Counted from the first letter of the stretch, positions 27,100-36,257 are shown. The stretch: 64,000 nucleotides of DNA from Thalassospira xianhensis MCCC 1A02616 (GCF_003326475.1 NZ_JPWA01000013.1:1-64000), one strand, 5' to 3'. Notes: a model not told the origin generated them from the letters alone. A program made the numbers and translations.

Positions 27100-27237
27100 A
27101 TGAAGATAATTTCGCGTCTCATTTTATTGCTGATCATTGCCGTCATCGTTGGTGGCGCAACATTTCTGGTCACCTGGGATATACCGTCACCGACGACCCA
27201 GATGGAAGAAACCATTCCGAATTCGAGGTTTAACTGA
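27100..27237 (+). CDS. 45-residue membrane peptide upstream of xerD
   Basis: Starts ATG AAG ATA ATT TCG and ends TGA at 27235-27237. The N-terminal 24 residues form one hydrophobic helix (LILLLIIAVIVGGATFLVTW) and are followed by DIPSPTTQMEETIPNSRFN. The tail pattern D-I-P-x-P ... I-P-N-x-R-F looks conserved, since I recall similar short proteins ahead of xerD-linked genes in other Rhodospirillales. It ends 1 bp before the next start codon, so it is translationally coupled to the exported 660-residue protein. Function unknown; the helix suggests an inner-membrane anchor for a partner. Confidence 0.7.
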   Translation: MKIISRLILLLIIAVIVGGATFLVTWDIPSPTTQMEETIPNSRFN

Positions 27238-27238
27238 C

Positions 27239-29221
27239 ATGCGCTTGCGTTCTCGCCTGCTGATGCAATCCTGTTTCATCACCATGATGACAGGGACCGG
27301 AATCACTTTGCCCTCGGCTTTTGCCAATGCGCAGGCACCGGTGCCGCTGTTTTTGAAACAGGAAGCAGAACAGAACGCAAATTCACAGTCCGAGCAGTCC
27401 TCCCCTACCACAAACAACAATTTCGGTCAGGGTACGGCGACACAAACCGAAACATTCCCTAGCGACCCCGATGCTGTACAGACAGTAACCCTCCAAGCGG
27501 TCGATGCCGAAGCAGTCGGCACACTGGGACGTGAACGTGGCGGACTTGGCGTTGATATGTGGAATGGCACCAGCCGTGAAACTGCTGCGCGCCTGCTTAC
27601 GGATCTTCCGGCAACCCCCGCCACACACACGGCCCGCGATCTTTCGCGTCGCCTGCTACTGAGCATCGCGGCAGTTCCCGATGATCACAAGGAAATCAGC
27701 ATGCTCGAAACGCGTGCGGCCAAACTGATCAATATGGGGGAGCTTGATGGTGCAATTGATCTGGTTCGTGCCACTCCGCAAGGCGCACGCGGTTCGCTTC
27801 TGGCCCAGACAGAAATCAATGCCCTGATGATTTCCGGAAAACTTGACGATGCCTGTGCCGCGATTGATGGATACGGCAACAGTTTTGATGATCTTTTCTG
27901 GCTCAAGGCCGCTGTCATGTGCGCCCTTCATGCCAATGACCGCGCATCGGCCTCGTTCTCGACCGATCTGGTCCGCGAAATGGAAGGCGAAACCGACAAG
28001 ACATTCTTTGGTCTGGTTGCCGCCATCCGGAACGGTACCGCCGCATCTCCGGACATTCTGGTCAATCTGCGACCGATTGACATCGCCTTGCTTGAAATCG
28101 CCAAACAAAACATCCCGACCAGTCAACTTGAGACCGGCAATCCCTCCGCCATTCTTGGATTGGTCAATGCGTCGGCAACATCGACCGATGTCCGGCTTGA
28201 AGCCGCACGGAAAGCTGAAAGCCTGGGCCTGATTGATGCTCCCCGGTTGCGCGACATATATGGCGCAGTGTCATTTGATGCCGATACACTTATCAACGCC
28301 CTTGATGCTGCCCCCGAAGCCGTCCCGGCCCGTCAGTATGCCAAACTTTATCAAGCGGCGGGCAAAAGTGACGTTCCGGCGGTACGTGCGGAAATCCTCG
28401 CGGCTCTTTACGAGAGTGCAATCATCAATGGTGATTTTGCACAGGCATCCCGTCTGACATCTGATCTTCTGGCCGATATCCCCGTGAATGGCGATTTTTC
28501 CTGGTTCGCAATTGATGCGCTGAAAGCCTCGGTCGCAGCAGACAATATGGAACGTGCGTCAGGCTGGCTGCAAATCGCCAAGAATAACGCCAATCCGGGG
28601 AACGACATCGAATCCCGTCTGATCCTTCTATATCCGGTTCTTGCACTTGCCGGACTGGAGGATACCGGTGCCTCGATGATGGCCGAGGCCGATGATGCGT
28701 CCAACGGCAGCGTTACGGTTAATCTGCCCGATGATACGGCCGCGACACCTGTGCGATACGGACTTGGGGGTGCTGTGACACTTACCCCGCCAGCGACGAC
28801 ATCCGCTCCGATGAACGACGCTCAAGCCAAACATCGTGCCCGCATGGCAGAATGGCAGGAAATGGACGCGGCGCGTGGCGATCAGATACAGGCAAAACGT
28901 GATGCAGAACTGATCTTCAGCCTTTTTGACGGGTTCGGAATCGAAGTGCCGGTCGCACTTTGGAATGTGTCTCTGACCGCCCCCTATCTTGACACGCGCC
29001 AGACTGTCAGCACGGCTGTCAGCCATCATCTTGAAACCGCAGCAATGAATATGCAACGCGGCAAGACGGTTGCCCTGACCATTCAGGCACAGCAGGTTGC
29101 CAGTGCTCCGGAGGGGGACCCCAAGGACCTCTCGGATGCGGTTGCCGCACTCAACCATATCGGACTGACACAGGAAGCACGTCGCCTTGCCGTCGAAATA
29201 CTGATGGCACGCAGCCAGTAA
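27239..29221 (+). CDS. Large exported protein of unknown function
   Basis: 660 residues from ATG 27239. A signal peptide ends near FANAQA. A low-complexity Q/N/S/T linker (~residues 35-75) precedes a long alanine-rich helical region (~95-500) that looks like degenerate helical repeats (ARLLTDLPATPATHTARDLSRRLL; ALMISGKLDDACAAIDGYGNSFDDLFWLKAAVMCAL). The C-terminal part (~520-660) contains charged helices and EAARRLAVEIL-type segments. I do not recognise a named family; similar long exported proteins sit ahead of xerD in related genomes. It follows the 45-residue membrane peptide after 1 bp and is followed by xerD after 12 bp, so all three probably form one operon. Confidence 0.8.
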   Translation: MRLRSRLLMQSCFITMMTGTGITLPSAFANAQAPVPLFLKQEAEQNANSQSEQSSPTTNNNFGQGTATQTETFPSDPDAVQTVTLQAVDAEAVGTLGRERGGLGVDMWNGTSRETAARLLTDLPATPATHTARDLSRRLLLSIAAVPDDHKEISMLETRAAKLINMGELDGAIDLVRATPQGARGSLLAQTEINALMISGKLDDACAAIDGYGNSFDDLFWLKAAVMCALHANDRASASFSTDLVREMEGETDKTFFGLVAAIRNGTAASPDILVNLRPIDIALLEIAKQNIPTSQLETGNPSAILGLVNASATSTDVRLEAARKAESLGLIDAPRLRDIYGAVSFDADTLINALDAAPEAVPARQYAKLYQAAGKSDVPAVRAEILAALYESAIINGDFAQASRLTSDLLADIPVNGDFSWFAIDALKASVAADNMERASGWLQIAKNNANPGNDIESRLILLYPVLALAGLEDTGASMMAEADDASNGSVTVNLPDDTAATPVRYGLGGAVTLTPPATTSAPMNDAQAKHRARMAEWQEMDAARGDQIQAKRDAELIFSLFDGFGIEVPVALWNVSLTAPYLDTRQTVSTAVSHHLETAAMNMQRGKTVALTIQAQQVASAPEGDPKDLSDAVAALNHIGLTQEARRLAVEILMARSQ

Positions 29222-29233
29222 CGGATATGAATT

Positions 29234-30172
29234 GTGGCCCAGCCGCCTAACAGCAATCTTGTCGCTGCCTTTCTGGAAATGATGGCGGCAGAACGTGGTG
29301 CGAGTATTCATACGCTCGACGCGTATCGTCGCGATCTCGAAGATTATGTTGCTAGTCTGACCAGGCAGAAATCGGACCTTATCGGCGCGCAGGACATACA
29401 TGTTCGAAAATACATGGCATCACTTGGTGATACTGGTCTGGCCCCCCGCACGCAGGCCCGGCGTCTTTCAGCAGTAAGGCAGTTTCACAAATTCCTGTAT
29501 GCCGACGGATATCGCAATGACGATCCATCCGCCCATATTGACAGCCCCAGACAGGGCAACACGCTACCCAAGTTTCTGACAATTGATGAAATTGATCGGC
29601 TGATTATCACCGCAACCCGCCATGACGGCATCAAAGGCAAGCGGCTTCTGGCAATGGTGGAACTGATGTATGCCACAGGCATGCGCGTTTCGGAGCTGGT
29701 TGAACTGCCTTTTTCCGCCGCGGCGCGCGATCCGCAAATGTTGATAGTGCGCGGCAAGGGAAGCAAGGAGCGCCTCGTGCCGTTGTCCGATCCGGCACGT
29801 GATGCTTTGCGAAACTACCTTGAAATCCGGGACTCTTTCATTCCGATGACCAGGGCGAAACAACCCGGCCACTCACCCTATCTGTTTCCGTCGCGCGGGA
29901 AGTCCGGTCACCTGACACGGCAAATGTTTCTGAATATGGTCAAAGACCTTGCCGCCGAAGCCGGAATCGCCCCGTCACGGGTATCACCGCACGTTTTGCG
30001 TCACTCGTTTGCCAGCCACCTTCTGGCAAACGGCGCTGATCTGCGGAGTCTGCAACAGATGCTAGGTCACTCCGATATTTCGACGACACAGATCTATACG
30101 CATGTTCTCGAATCGCGATTACGCGGCCTTGTGCAGGAACATCATCCGCTGGCGCAATTGCTGCGCGGTTGA
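29234..30172 (+). CDS. xerD: Site-specific tyrosine recombinase XerD
   Basis: 312 residues. An N-terminal SAM-like core-binding domain (~residues 8-95) is followed by the catalytic domain with all active residues: R in YATGMRVSEL, K in VRGKGSKERLVPL, H-x-x-R in SPHVLRHSFASHLL, H in MLGHSDISTTQIYTHV and the nucleophile Y in the same stretch. XerC/XerD resolve chromosome dimers at dif. Host chromosomal context and standard length support XerD rather than a phage integrase; XerC is not in the window. The start is GTG 29234, a weak RBS suggesting coupling to the upstream gene. Confidence 0.92.
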   Translation: MAQPPNSNLVAAFLEMMAAERGASIHTLDAYRRDLEDYVASLTRQKSDLIGAQDIHVRKYMASLGDTGLAPRTQARRLSAVRQFHKFLYADGYRNDDPSAHIDSPRQGNTLPKFLTIDEIDRLIITATRHDGIKGKRLLAMVELMYATGMRVSELVELPFSAAARDPQMLIVRGKGSKERLVPLSDPARDALRNYLEIRDSFIPMTRAKQPGHSPYLFPSRGKSGHLTRQMFLNMVKDLAAEAGIAPSRVSPHVLRHSFASHLLANGADLRSLQQMLGHSDISTTQIYTHVLESRLRGLVQEHHPLAQLLRG

Positions 30173-30174
30173 TC

Positions 30175-30192
30175 ACGATCCGCCCGGATCGT
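30175..30192 (+). terminator. Short hairpin after xerD
   Basis: ACGATCC / GGATCGT with a GCCC loop directly after the xerD stop. No long T-run follows (CAAATTTG), so it is a weak terminator at best. Confidence 0.35.
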
Positions 30193-30385
30193 CAAATTTG
30201 TCTAGCTTTCCGTATAAGAATACTCGACCAAATTCTGCAAAAAATGTCGGTTTTCTGCGGATGTCACATATTCGTAACTGTACTGTCATCAGGTTGTTGC
30301 CGATCCTGCGATAGGAGCGGTACATCATTCATGATGCTTTGCTAACCAAAGGATCGGTAAAATTTTTCAAGATCGGGGAACAGCC

Positions 30386-32233
30386 TTGGCATTTGATGCG
30401 GAGGACGAACTGACAGCTGACAGATCGGAGGGGCCAGCTATCCGCCTTCGAAACTGGAAGCAAATCGTCGAGAAAGTCGACTTTGCCTTTCAGCCCATCG
30501 TCAATCCGCATACCGGTCATGTTTTCGGATATGAAGCCTTGCTGCGTCGCTGGGAAGACAGCGGCTTTAGCTCGATCCAGTCTCTTTTCGATACCGCCTG
30601 GGAAACCGGGAACCTGCACGGTGTGGATATGATGCTGCGCGAGAAGGCGATTGCAAAATTCGCGCGTCTGCCCGAAGCCCGCCGTTTAAAACTTTTCTAT
30701 AATTTTGACAGTCGCGTTGTCCGCACCCGGGATTATCAGCCCGGTCGCACCGCGGAACTCCTGCGCAATGCCGGACTTGAACGCGACACCATCTTTCTTG
30801 AAATTTCCGAACGGCACGACATCAGCAACGCTCAGTACCTTCAGGATATCCTGCTGCGATATCGCAGTCAGGGTTTCAAGGTCGCAATTGATGATTACGG
30901 CAGTGGCTTTGCCCAGTTGCGCGCCCTGTATGAATGCGAACCCGACATTATCAAGATTGACAGGTTTTTCATCGACGGCATTGATCGCGACCGGCGCAAG
31001 GAACTGTTTGTATCGCAGATCACCGCTTTCGCGCATATGATTGCCGCACAGGTTGTCGCCGAAGGCGTTGAAACCCGAGAGGAATTTCTGTGCTGTCGCC
31101 GGATCGGGTGCGATCTGGTTCAGGGTTTTTTCATCGCGCGGCCATCTGTCGATTTACCAGAACGTACCGATATTGTGCCTGCCATTTCCGGTGTTTCACT
31201 GGAAAACCGGCGCGGTGTTGAACGTGATGGTGATGTGCTGCGGTCATACCTTCTTGAAACACCACCAATCGAAAACAATATCAACCCGGTCGAGATTCTA
31301 TCCTATTTCCAGAAAAATACAGACATTGCCATCGCACCGGTTATCAACCGGCAAGGCGAACCGCTTGGGGTTATCCGGGACTCTGATTTCAAGGCATTCA
31401 TCTATACCCCGTTCGGGCGCGAGCTTTTGCAAAATCCGGCGAACCGAACCAATATCAGCCGGTTTTTACGCCGTTGTCCCATTGCAGACATCAATACCAG
31501 TCTCTCAGAACTGCTTGAAACTTTTGTGGCAGCAGACTCGCTTGACGGTGTGATCCTGACCGAGAACGGACTTTATCTTGGGGTTCTGGATCAAAGTGCA
31601 CTGTTACGCGCTGTCAATGAACGCAACACGCTTAATGCCCGCGATGAAAATCCGCTGACGCGCCTCCCGGGGAACAGTGCCATTTATCGATATGCCGCAA
31701 ATGCACTCGCCAAACCGCGTCGCCGTCGATTTGCTGTCTATTTTGATTTCGACAATTTCAAACCCTTCAACGATCTATATGGATTCCGGCAGGGTGATCG
31801 GGCCATACTGCTTTTCAAGGACATACTTGGCAAAGCACTTAGCCAGAATGACTGGTTTGTTGGCCATATCGGTGGCGATGATTTCTTTGCCTATGTTCAG
31901 TCGATTGATTTCGAGGATGCAGTCAGCGCGGTGCAACGTGCCCAATACATGTTCGATGAACAGATCAAAAGCTTCTATGATGCCAAAACCCGCGATCAGG
32001 GTTATCTGATCGGCAAGGGACGTAACGGTGAAACAAGCGAATTTCCACTTATGACCGTAAGTGCTGCATTGGTTCGTATCCCGCCGGAGCGCACGGATAT
32101 CACCCTTGATCACATATCGATCGAAGCAGCCAAGCTAAAGGCAACAGCTAAAAATAGCCCGACCCGATTTGCCAGCGGTCATTATGATGCCACGGATGCT
32201 GTCACGTCGATGACGCCACCAGAAGTCCGGTAA
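30386..32233 (+). CDS. EAL-CBS-GGDEF cyclic-di-GMP protein
   Basis: 615 residues, cytosolic (no membrane segments). The order is EAL (~28-260), two CBS-like repeats (~300-410), then GGDEF (~420-600), the reverse of the common GGDEF-EAL order. EAL residues look functional: GYEALLRRW with EAL at 49-51, YNFDSR, LEISER, DDYGSGFAQL in place of DDFGTGYSSL, the lysine of IIKID, and EGVET. The GGDEF motif reads HIGGDDFFAY (GGDDF), so cyclase activity is doubtful; it may bind GTP to regulate the EAL part. The CBS pair may sense adenine nucleotides. The start is TTG 30386 with GGGGAAC 6 nt upstream. A likely c-di-GMP phosphodiesterase. Confidence 0.9.
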   Translation: MAFDAEDELTADRSEGPAIRLRNWKQIVEKVDFAFQPIVNPHTGHVFGYEALLRRWEDSGFSSIQSLFDTAWETGNLHGVDMMLREKAIAKFARLPEARRLKLFYNFDSRVVRTRDYQPGRTAELLRNAGLERDTIFLEISERHDISNAQYLQDILLRYRSQGFKVAIDDYGSGFAQLRALYECEPDIIKIDRFFIDGIDRDRRKELFVSQITAFAHMIAAQVVAEGVETREEFLCCRRIGCDLVQGFFIARPSVDLPERTDIVPAISGVSLENRRGVERDGDVLRSYLLETPPIENNINPVEILSYFQKNTDIAIAPVINRQGEPLGVIRDSDFKAFIYTPFGRELLQNPANRTNISRFLRRCPIADINTSLSELLETFVAADSLDGVILTENGLYLGVLDQSALLRAVNERNTLNARDENPLTRLPGNSAIYRYAANALAKPRRRRFAVYFDFDNFKPFNDLYGFRQGDRAILLFKDILGKALSQNDWFVGHIGGDDFFAYVQSIDFEDAVSAVQRAQYMFDEQIKSFYDAKTRDQGYLIGKGRNGETSEFPLMTVSAALVRIPPERTDITLDHISIEAAKLKATAKNSPTRFASGHYDATDAVTSMTPPEVR

Positions 32234-32310
32234 ACCTGCGTGGTTCGCCTTATCGTTGCAAATAACGCTTTTCTTTAAAATCGCCGACGCTAAAATCCGG
32301 GACTAGCAGC

Positions 32311-32706
32311 ATGCCCGTTGTGCTGCCCTTAGCAACAAATGTATCGAGCTATCCCGACATTATGGTCAGCGTTACCAGCACGTCTGAAATTCTGCCGCCG
32401 ATCCCGGTTCGCCCTGCGAGTCCGGTTTCTCCGCGTGCATCACAGACCCAACAGGATCAGCAGAAACAATCCGTCGAGCAGGTCGCAAATTCGATCCAGC
32501 TTTCGGAACACGAAATCGAACGTGTTCAGCGTGCGGCGGAAACAGCACGCAATGAACGCCGGTTTCAGGACGGGCAGAATGCCTTAACGTTGGAAAACAA
32601 TCAGGCCGAAGATGCCGCGAATGGTTATGGCGCCAAGGGGCAGTCTAACGGTAATTTCGTCAACGCACCCAACAGCCGTGGCAGTCTAGTTGATTTACAT
32701 GTCTAG
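32311..32706 (+). CDS. Small low-complexity hypothetical protein
   Basis: 131 residues, rich in Q, S, P and N, without a signal peptide or membrane segment. A helical, glutamine- and arginine-rich middle (QQDQQKQSVEQVANSIQLSEHE, then ERVQRAAETARNERR) is followed by a flexible tail ending in NSRGSLVDLHV. The terminal pattern R-G-x-L-V-D-L resembles the end of the small protein at 55974-56195. The start at 32311 has GGGAC upstream; ATG 32362 is an alternative. Function unknown. Confidence 0.55.
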   Translation: MPVVLPLATNVSSYPDIMVSVTSTSEILPPIPVRPASPVSPRASQTQQDQQKQSVEQVANSIQLSEHEIERVQRAAETARNERRFQDGQNALTLENNQAEDAANGYGAKGQSNGNFVNAPNSRGSLVDLHV

Positions 32707-32727
32707 CAGAACGGCAATATCGCGGCC

Positions 32728-33372
32728 TTAAAGCCCGATTGCGCGTTTCCAACCATCCCAGTTCCAGATCAGTTCTGCAACCCGATCATAACCGGCGCGG
32801 TCCGGGTGGTATCCATCCCCGCGACGAAGCGCACGCTGCCAATCCTGATCGGCAAGGGTTGTGGCATGCAAATCAAGATATGGTACATCAAACCCACGTG
32901 CCGTTTCGGCATATATCTGGTTAAGTCCTTCAAGGCGTTCGTTGATTTCCCTGCTGGACTTGCTGCCATCAATCACCGCCTGTGGTCCTATCCACAATGT
33001 CGGTGCCAGCTTTGATGCCTCGCCAATGATATCGACGGCATTGGCTGCCGATTTGGCAGGGGAAACCCGCATCGTGGTTTCTTCACCGCGATCTTCGGCA
33101 TGATTGGCGTCATTCACGCCAAAGCTGAACATCAGGATCGTGGGGAATTCCGCCACCATACGAAGCTCTGCCTCGAACTTCCAGCGGGTTTTAAGCCCCT
33201 CACTGGTTTCAGCACGAATACCAAGATTGTAGATCGTCGTTTCGCGCTTCGCCTCGTCCAGCAAACGGCGACCCAACCGCATTGGCCAGCCCCCCTTTTC
33301 GCTGTCGCGTACACCATTGACCAGACTGTCACCAAAACAGCAAATGCGATGACCTGTAACACCTTCGGCCAT
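32728..33372 (-). CDS. SGNH/GDSL-family hydrolase
   Basis: 214 residues. Block I is ICCFGDSLVNG with the nucleophile serine, block III has FSFGVNDANH, and block V is GDGYHPDRAGYDRVA containing the catalytic D-x-x-H. A lipase/esterase or acyltransferase-type serine hydrolase, probably cytosolic as no signal peptide is seen. ATG 33372 follows GCAGGAG; its upstream neighbour cca ends 2 bp before it, so the pair is operonic. Confidence 0.9.
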   Translation of the reverse strand: MAEGVTGHRICCFGDSLVNGVRDSEKGGWPMRLGRRLLDEAKRETTIYNLGIRAETSEGLKTRWKFEAELRMVAEFPTILMFSFGVNDANHAEDRGEETTMRVSPAKSAANAVDIIGEASKLAPTLWIGPQAVIDGSKSSREINERLEGLNQIYAETARGFDVPYLDLHATTLADQDWQRALRRGDGYHPDRAGYDRVAELIWNWDGWKRAIGL

Positions 33373-33374
33373 AA

Positions 33375-34685
33375 TTACTCCTGCAACTTTGCGGCACTTT
33401 GCGCCGCCAGATAGGCCATCAGTTCGTCGGGCCCCGGTACAAAGGCATTGGCAAGCCAATATTCCTCGGCAAGCTTTAACAACCGCCCCATTTGCGGCCC
33501 GGCAGGAGCAAGACCGGCCACCAAAATGTCACGTCCCTGTATCGGCAACTTCACGGGAACCCAGTCGTTTGCCGCCTGCAGCAAACCCTGCCATTGTTTG
33601 TTTTCAACACTCCCCGGGCGGGGTGGGACCGAAGCCCGGGCGGCCCAGGCGATCAGAACCGCATCACGAAATGCGTCGACCCCCAAACGATAAAGATCAC
33701 GGCGGGTTGTGTCCTCGGACATATCTGCGCTGATCAGGCTGGCATCGGAAATCATCGCAGCGAACCGTTCGGTTTCATCGTTTGATAATCGTAGTCCCTT
33801 ACCAAAATCGGTTGCAGCCAGAAAATCATCATCGGTATTTTCCGGCGCACGATAAAGGGCTGCCAGGCGACGCAATGGATCGGGCCTGATCGCCGGATCT
33901 GCAAGGGCGTTACTGTCAAGCCATTCCATCATACGAAGCCGCGACGTATCTGCCAGATCCGGCAATATAACGGGTAAGACTTTAAAGCCGATCATATCCT
34001 TGATCGTGGCGGCGGGACTGCGGGAACGTAGCAGTTTCAGCGTTTCATCACGAAGACGTTCCGGGGAAATATTACGAAGCCCATGGGCCCCCTTTCGACA
34101 TGCTTCGGCACCAATCGGATCAAGCGGCGGTCGCCCGAACCACGCATGAAAACGGAAGAACCGCATAATACGCAGGTAATCCTCTGCGATGCGATCCTCG
34201 GCAATGCCAATGAAGCGCACCCGCCCTTCGCGCAAATCGGTTTCACCATCAAACGGGTCGTAGATCGTCCCGTCCTGATCGCAATAAATTGCATTGAAGG
34301 TAAAATCGCGACGTTTGGCATCGCCAAGCCAGCTATCGGTGAAGGCAACCTCGGCATGGCGGCCATCGGTTGTCACATCAATGCGCAGCGTCGTGATTTC
34401 ATAGGTAGCCGCATCGGTGACCGCTGTCACCGTGCCATGTTTAAGCCCGGTTGGGACAACTTTCAGTCCTGCCTTTTCAAGGGCGATAACCGTTTCTTCC
34501 GGTTTCAGATCGCAGGCAATATCCACATCGACCAAATCGCGCTTCAAAAGTGCATCCCGCACAAGGCCACCAACAAAACGTGCCTTGCCGCCGTGTGCAG
34601 CAATTGCGTCAAAAACGCGTACCGTATCAGGATGGGTCATGATCCCGTAGGGCTGCAAATGGCCTGTTGCTGTCAGTGCGGTCAT
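33375..34685 (-). CDS. cca: CCA tRNA nucleotidyltransferase
   Basis: 436 residues. Class II nucleotidyltransferase head domain: GGLVRDALLKRDLVDVDIACD with the D-x-D metal site, then KPEETV, TEITTLRIDVTTDGRHAEV, RRDFTFNAIYCD and DLREGRVRFIG. An EDYLRIMRFFRFHAWF ERhh segment and an RLRDETLKLL helix follow. It builds and repairs the 3' CCA end of tRNAs; the length fits bacterial CCA-adding or A-adding enzymes. Convergence of names (PcnB-like) is excluded by the absence of a long basic C-terminus. Confidence 0.94.
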   Translation of the reverse strand: MTALTATGHLQPYGIMTHPDTVRVFDAIAAHGGKARFVGGLVRDALLKRDLVDVDIACDLKPEETVIALEKAGLKVVPTGLKHGTVTAVTDAATYEITTLRIDVTTDGRHAEVAFTDSWLGDAKRRDFTFNAIYCDQDGTIYDPFDGETDLREGRVRFIGIAEDRIAEDYLRIMRFFRFHAWFGRPPLDPIGAEACRKGAHGLRNISPERLRDETLKLLRSRSPAATIKDMIGFKVLPVILPDLADTSRLRMMEWLDSNALADPAIRPDPLRRLAALYRAPENTDDDFLAATDFGKGLRLSNDETERFAAMISDASLISADMSEDTTRRDLYRLGVDAFRDAVLIAWAARASVPPRPGSVENKQWQGLLQAANDWVPVKLPIQGRDILVAGLAPAGPQMGRLLKLAEEYWLANAFVPGPDELMAYLAAQSAAKLQE

Positions 34686-34736
34686 CGGTAAATCTTTGCT
34701 GGCCGGAAACCTTGCAAGCAGATGGCTTGTTCCGGA

Positions 34737-35024
34737 TTATTCCTTGGGTTCGAAATATCCCGGCTGAACGACGCCATCCTTCAATGTCGGCGCATGATAG
34801 ATGGAATCAGGCGATGCGCCAGTCCCAAGTGCCGTCGCAATCAGGATTGCCGCCGCCAATGCCACACCGATACCAAGCAGCAAAAGCCATGGCCCTTTGT
34901 CCCAAGGCGGGATCACATCATGGCCTTCGCGAATGGCCTTTGCCCGTGCCCATTTAAGCCACAGACCATAAACCAGAAACGGCAGGATAACGGGCAGGAC
35001 GATCTGGATAATCTGTCGCAACAT
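34737..35024 (-). CDS. Small membrane protein (DUF6111-like)
   Basis: 95 residues with two membrane helices: IIQIVLPVILPFLVYGLWL at the N-terminus and GPWLLLLGIGVALAAAILIATAL after a short cytosolic loop KWARAKAIREGHDVIPPW. The C-terminus is soluble (IYHAPTLKDGVVQPGYFEPKE). It resembles the alphaproteobacterial DUF6111 family, which commonly lies between a Nudix gene and cca. Function unknown. ATG 35024 is preferred over TTG 35030 (GGAG upstream). It sits between the Nudix gene and cca on the same strand, so it is probably co-transcribed with them. Confidence 0.8.
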   Translation of the reverse strand: MLRQIIQIVLPVILPFLVYGLWLKWARAKAIREGHDVIPPWDKGPWLLLLGIGVALAAAILIATALGTGASPDSIYHAPTLKDGVVQPGYFEPKE

Positions 35025-35043
35025 TACCAATGGTCTCCATTCA

Positions 35044-35679
35044 TTATCGCTCTGCGCTGGCCTTCAGGACTTCGCTGAAATTCACCAGCATACCCGCCGT
35101 TGCCCCCCAAATGTAATACTCCCGGTACGGAATGGCGAAATAGCGCCGCTTCGCCCCTTCAAAGGTCACGGTTTGCAGTTTCTGGTTTCGAGGTTCAAGG
35201 ATGAATTCCAGCGGTACTTCAAATACTTCTGCCACTTCATGCGCATCTGGCGCAAGGTCGAAAGGCGGCGTGATCAATCCGACAACCGGCGTTACCTGAT
35301 ATCCGGTTACGGTATAGTAATCATCCAGACGGCCGACCAGATCGATATGCACACGCGCCAGTCCTATTTCTTCCTCGGTCTCGCGCAGTGCGGTTTCTTC
35401 CAGCGTATTGTCATTGTCCTCCTGGCGGCCACCAGGAAAACTGATCTGCCCGGCATGATCACTAAGATGGTCGGTACGGCGTGTCAGAATAACATGCAAA
35501 CCTTCATCGCGCTGCACCAGTGGCACCAGAACCGCAGCCGGACGGGCGATCAGTTCTCCTTCGGCAAAGGCACGCGCCCGTGATTTCGAACCGGGATAAT
35601 CGACCGCATGATCTCCGCGCCGCTGCAGGATATCTCCGCGCGGTGCGTTCAGTGCTGCAATGATCTGGGCCGGTGTCAT
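35044..35679 (-). CDS. Nudix hydrolase, CoA pyrophosphatase type
   Basis: 211 residues. The CoAse-type signature LTRRTDHLSDHAGQISFPGG is followed by the Nudix box GGRQEDNDNTLEETALRETEEEIG. This pairing marks NudL-like enzymes that cleave coenzyme A or its derivatives into phosphopantetheine and ADP. Its start codon overlaps the stop of the upstream DUF1285 gene (ATGA). Confidence 0.92.
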   Translation of the reverse strand: MTPAQIIAALNAPRGDILQRRGDHAVDYPGSKSRARAFAEGELIARPAAVLVPLVQRDEGLHVILTRRTDHLSDHAGQISFPGGRQEDNDNTLEETALRETEEEIGLARVHIDLVGRLDDYYTVTGYQVTPVVGLITPPFDLAPDAHEVAEVFEVPLEFILEPRNQKLQTVTFEGAKRRYFAIPYREYYIWGATAGMLVNFSEVLKASAER

Positions 35680-36257
35680 TGGTCAGCCTCCAAGGTCCCG
35701 ATCTCGAAGAACTTGTTGTGACTGTAAACACCGATACGCACTTTGCCGGTCTCCGGTTCCATAATCTCGTCGGCCATATCGACCAGCTGGTAGAATACCG
35801 CCCGGTTCAACCGCGCTTCAAGCCCGCGATCGAGCTTCACATAAGGCGATGGCTCACCTGTTTCGGAGTCGTGTTCCACCCGCAAACCGTGGCTTTCATC
35901 AAGCTCAACCCACTGATCGATATTGGTTCTGAGCCGAATGACCGATGCTTCCCCCTCGCCGGTTTTTTCCAGCTCGACTGCAATAAAAGCAACGTCTTCG
36001 ACCTCGATGCGGGCCATCTCGGCCGGTGTCACCAGCCAGTGGCCTCCCTCTTCGTCTCGCTGCAACACAGATGCGAAGAGTTTGACAAGTTCGATACGGC
36101 CAATCGGCCCACCTTGATAGAACCAGGTTCCATCCCGACCTATAGACATAGGAATGTCACCACAGATCTGCGGATGGCGTCCGCCTGCCGGTTTTCCGGC
36201 GCGAAGGCGAGTCCAGAGCTTCTCGGCAAGATCGACGGTTTTTTCGTTTTTGCTCAT
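35676..36257 (-). CDS. DUF1285 family protein
   Basis: 193 residues, cytosolic. Family features are CGDIPMSIGRDGTWFYQGGPIGRIELVKLFASVL, GHWLVTPAEMARIEVEDVAFIAVEL, and near the end RAVFYQLVDMADE. Function is unknown; the family is widespread in proteobacteria, often beside a Nudix hydrolase or a MoxR gene, as here. ATG 36257 is preferred over GTG 36266. It heads an operon DUF1285 - Nudix - membrane protein - cca - SGNH hydrolase and is divergent from moxR. Confidence 0.88.
   Translation of the reverse strand: MSKNEKTVDLAEKLWTRLRAGKPAGGRHPQICGDIPMSIGRDGTWFYQGGPIGRIELVKLFASVLQRDEEGGHWLVTPAEMARIEVEDVAFIAVELEKTGEGEASVIRLRTNIDQWVELDESHGLRVEHDSETGEPSPYVKLDRGLEARLNRAVFYQLVDMADEIMEPETGKVRIGVYSHNKFFEIGTLEADQ

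Noticed and set aside
29234-30172. Tyrosine recombinase as an integrase of a mobile element
   Set aside because: Length and motifs fit XerD and there are no attachment repeats or element genes nearby.
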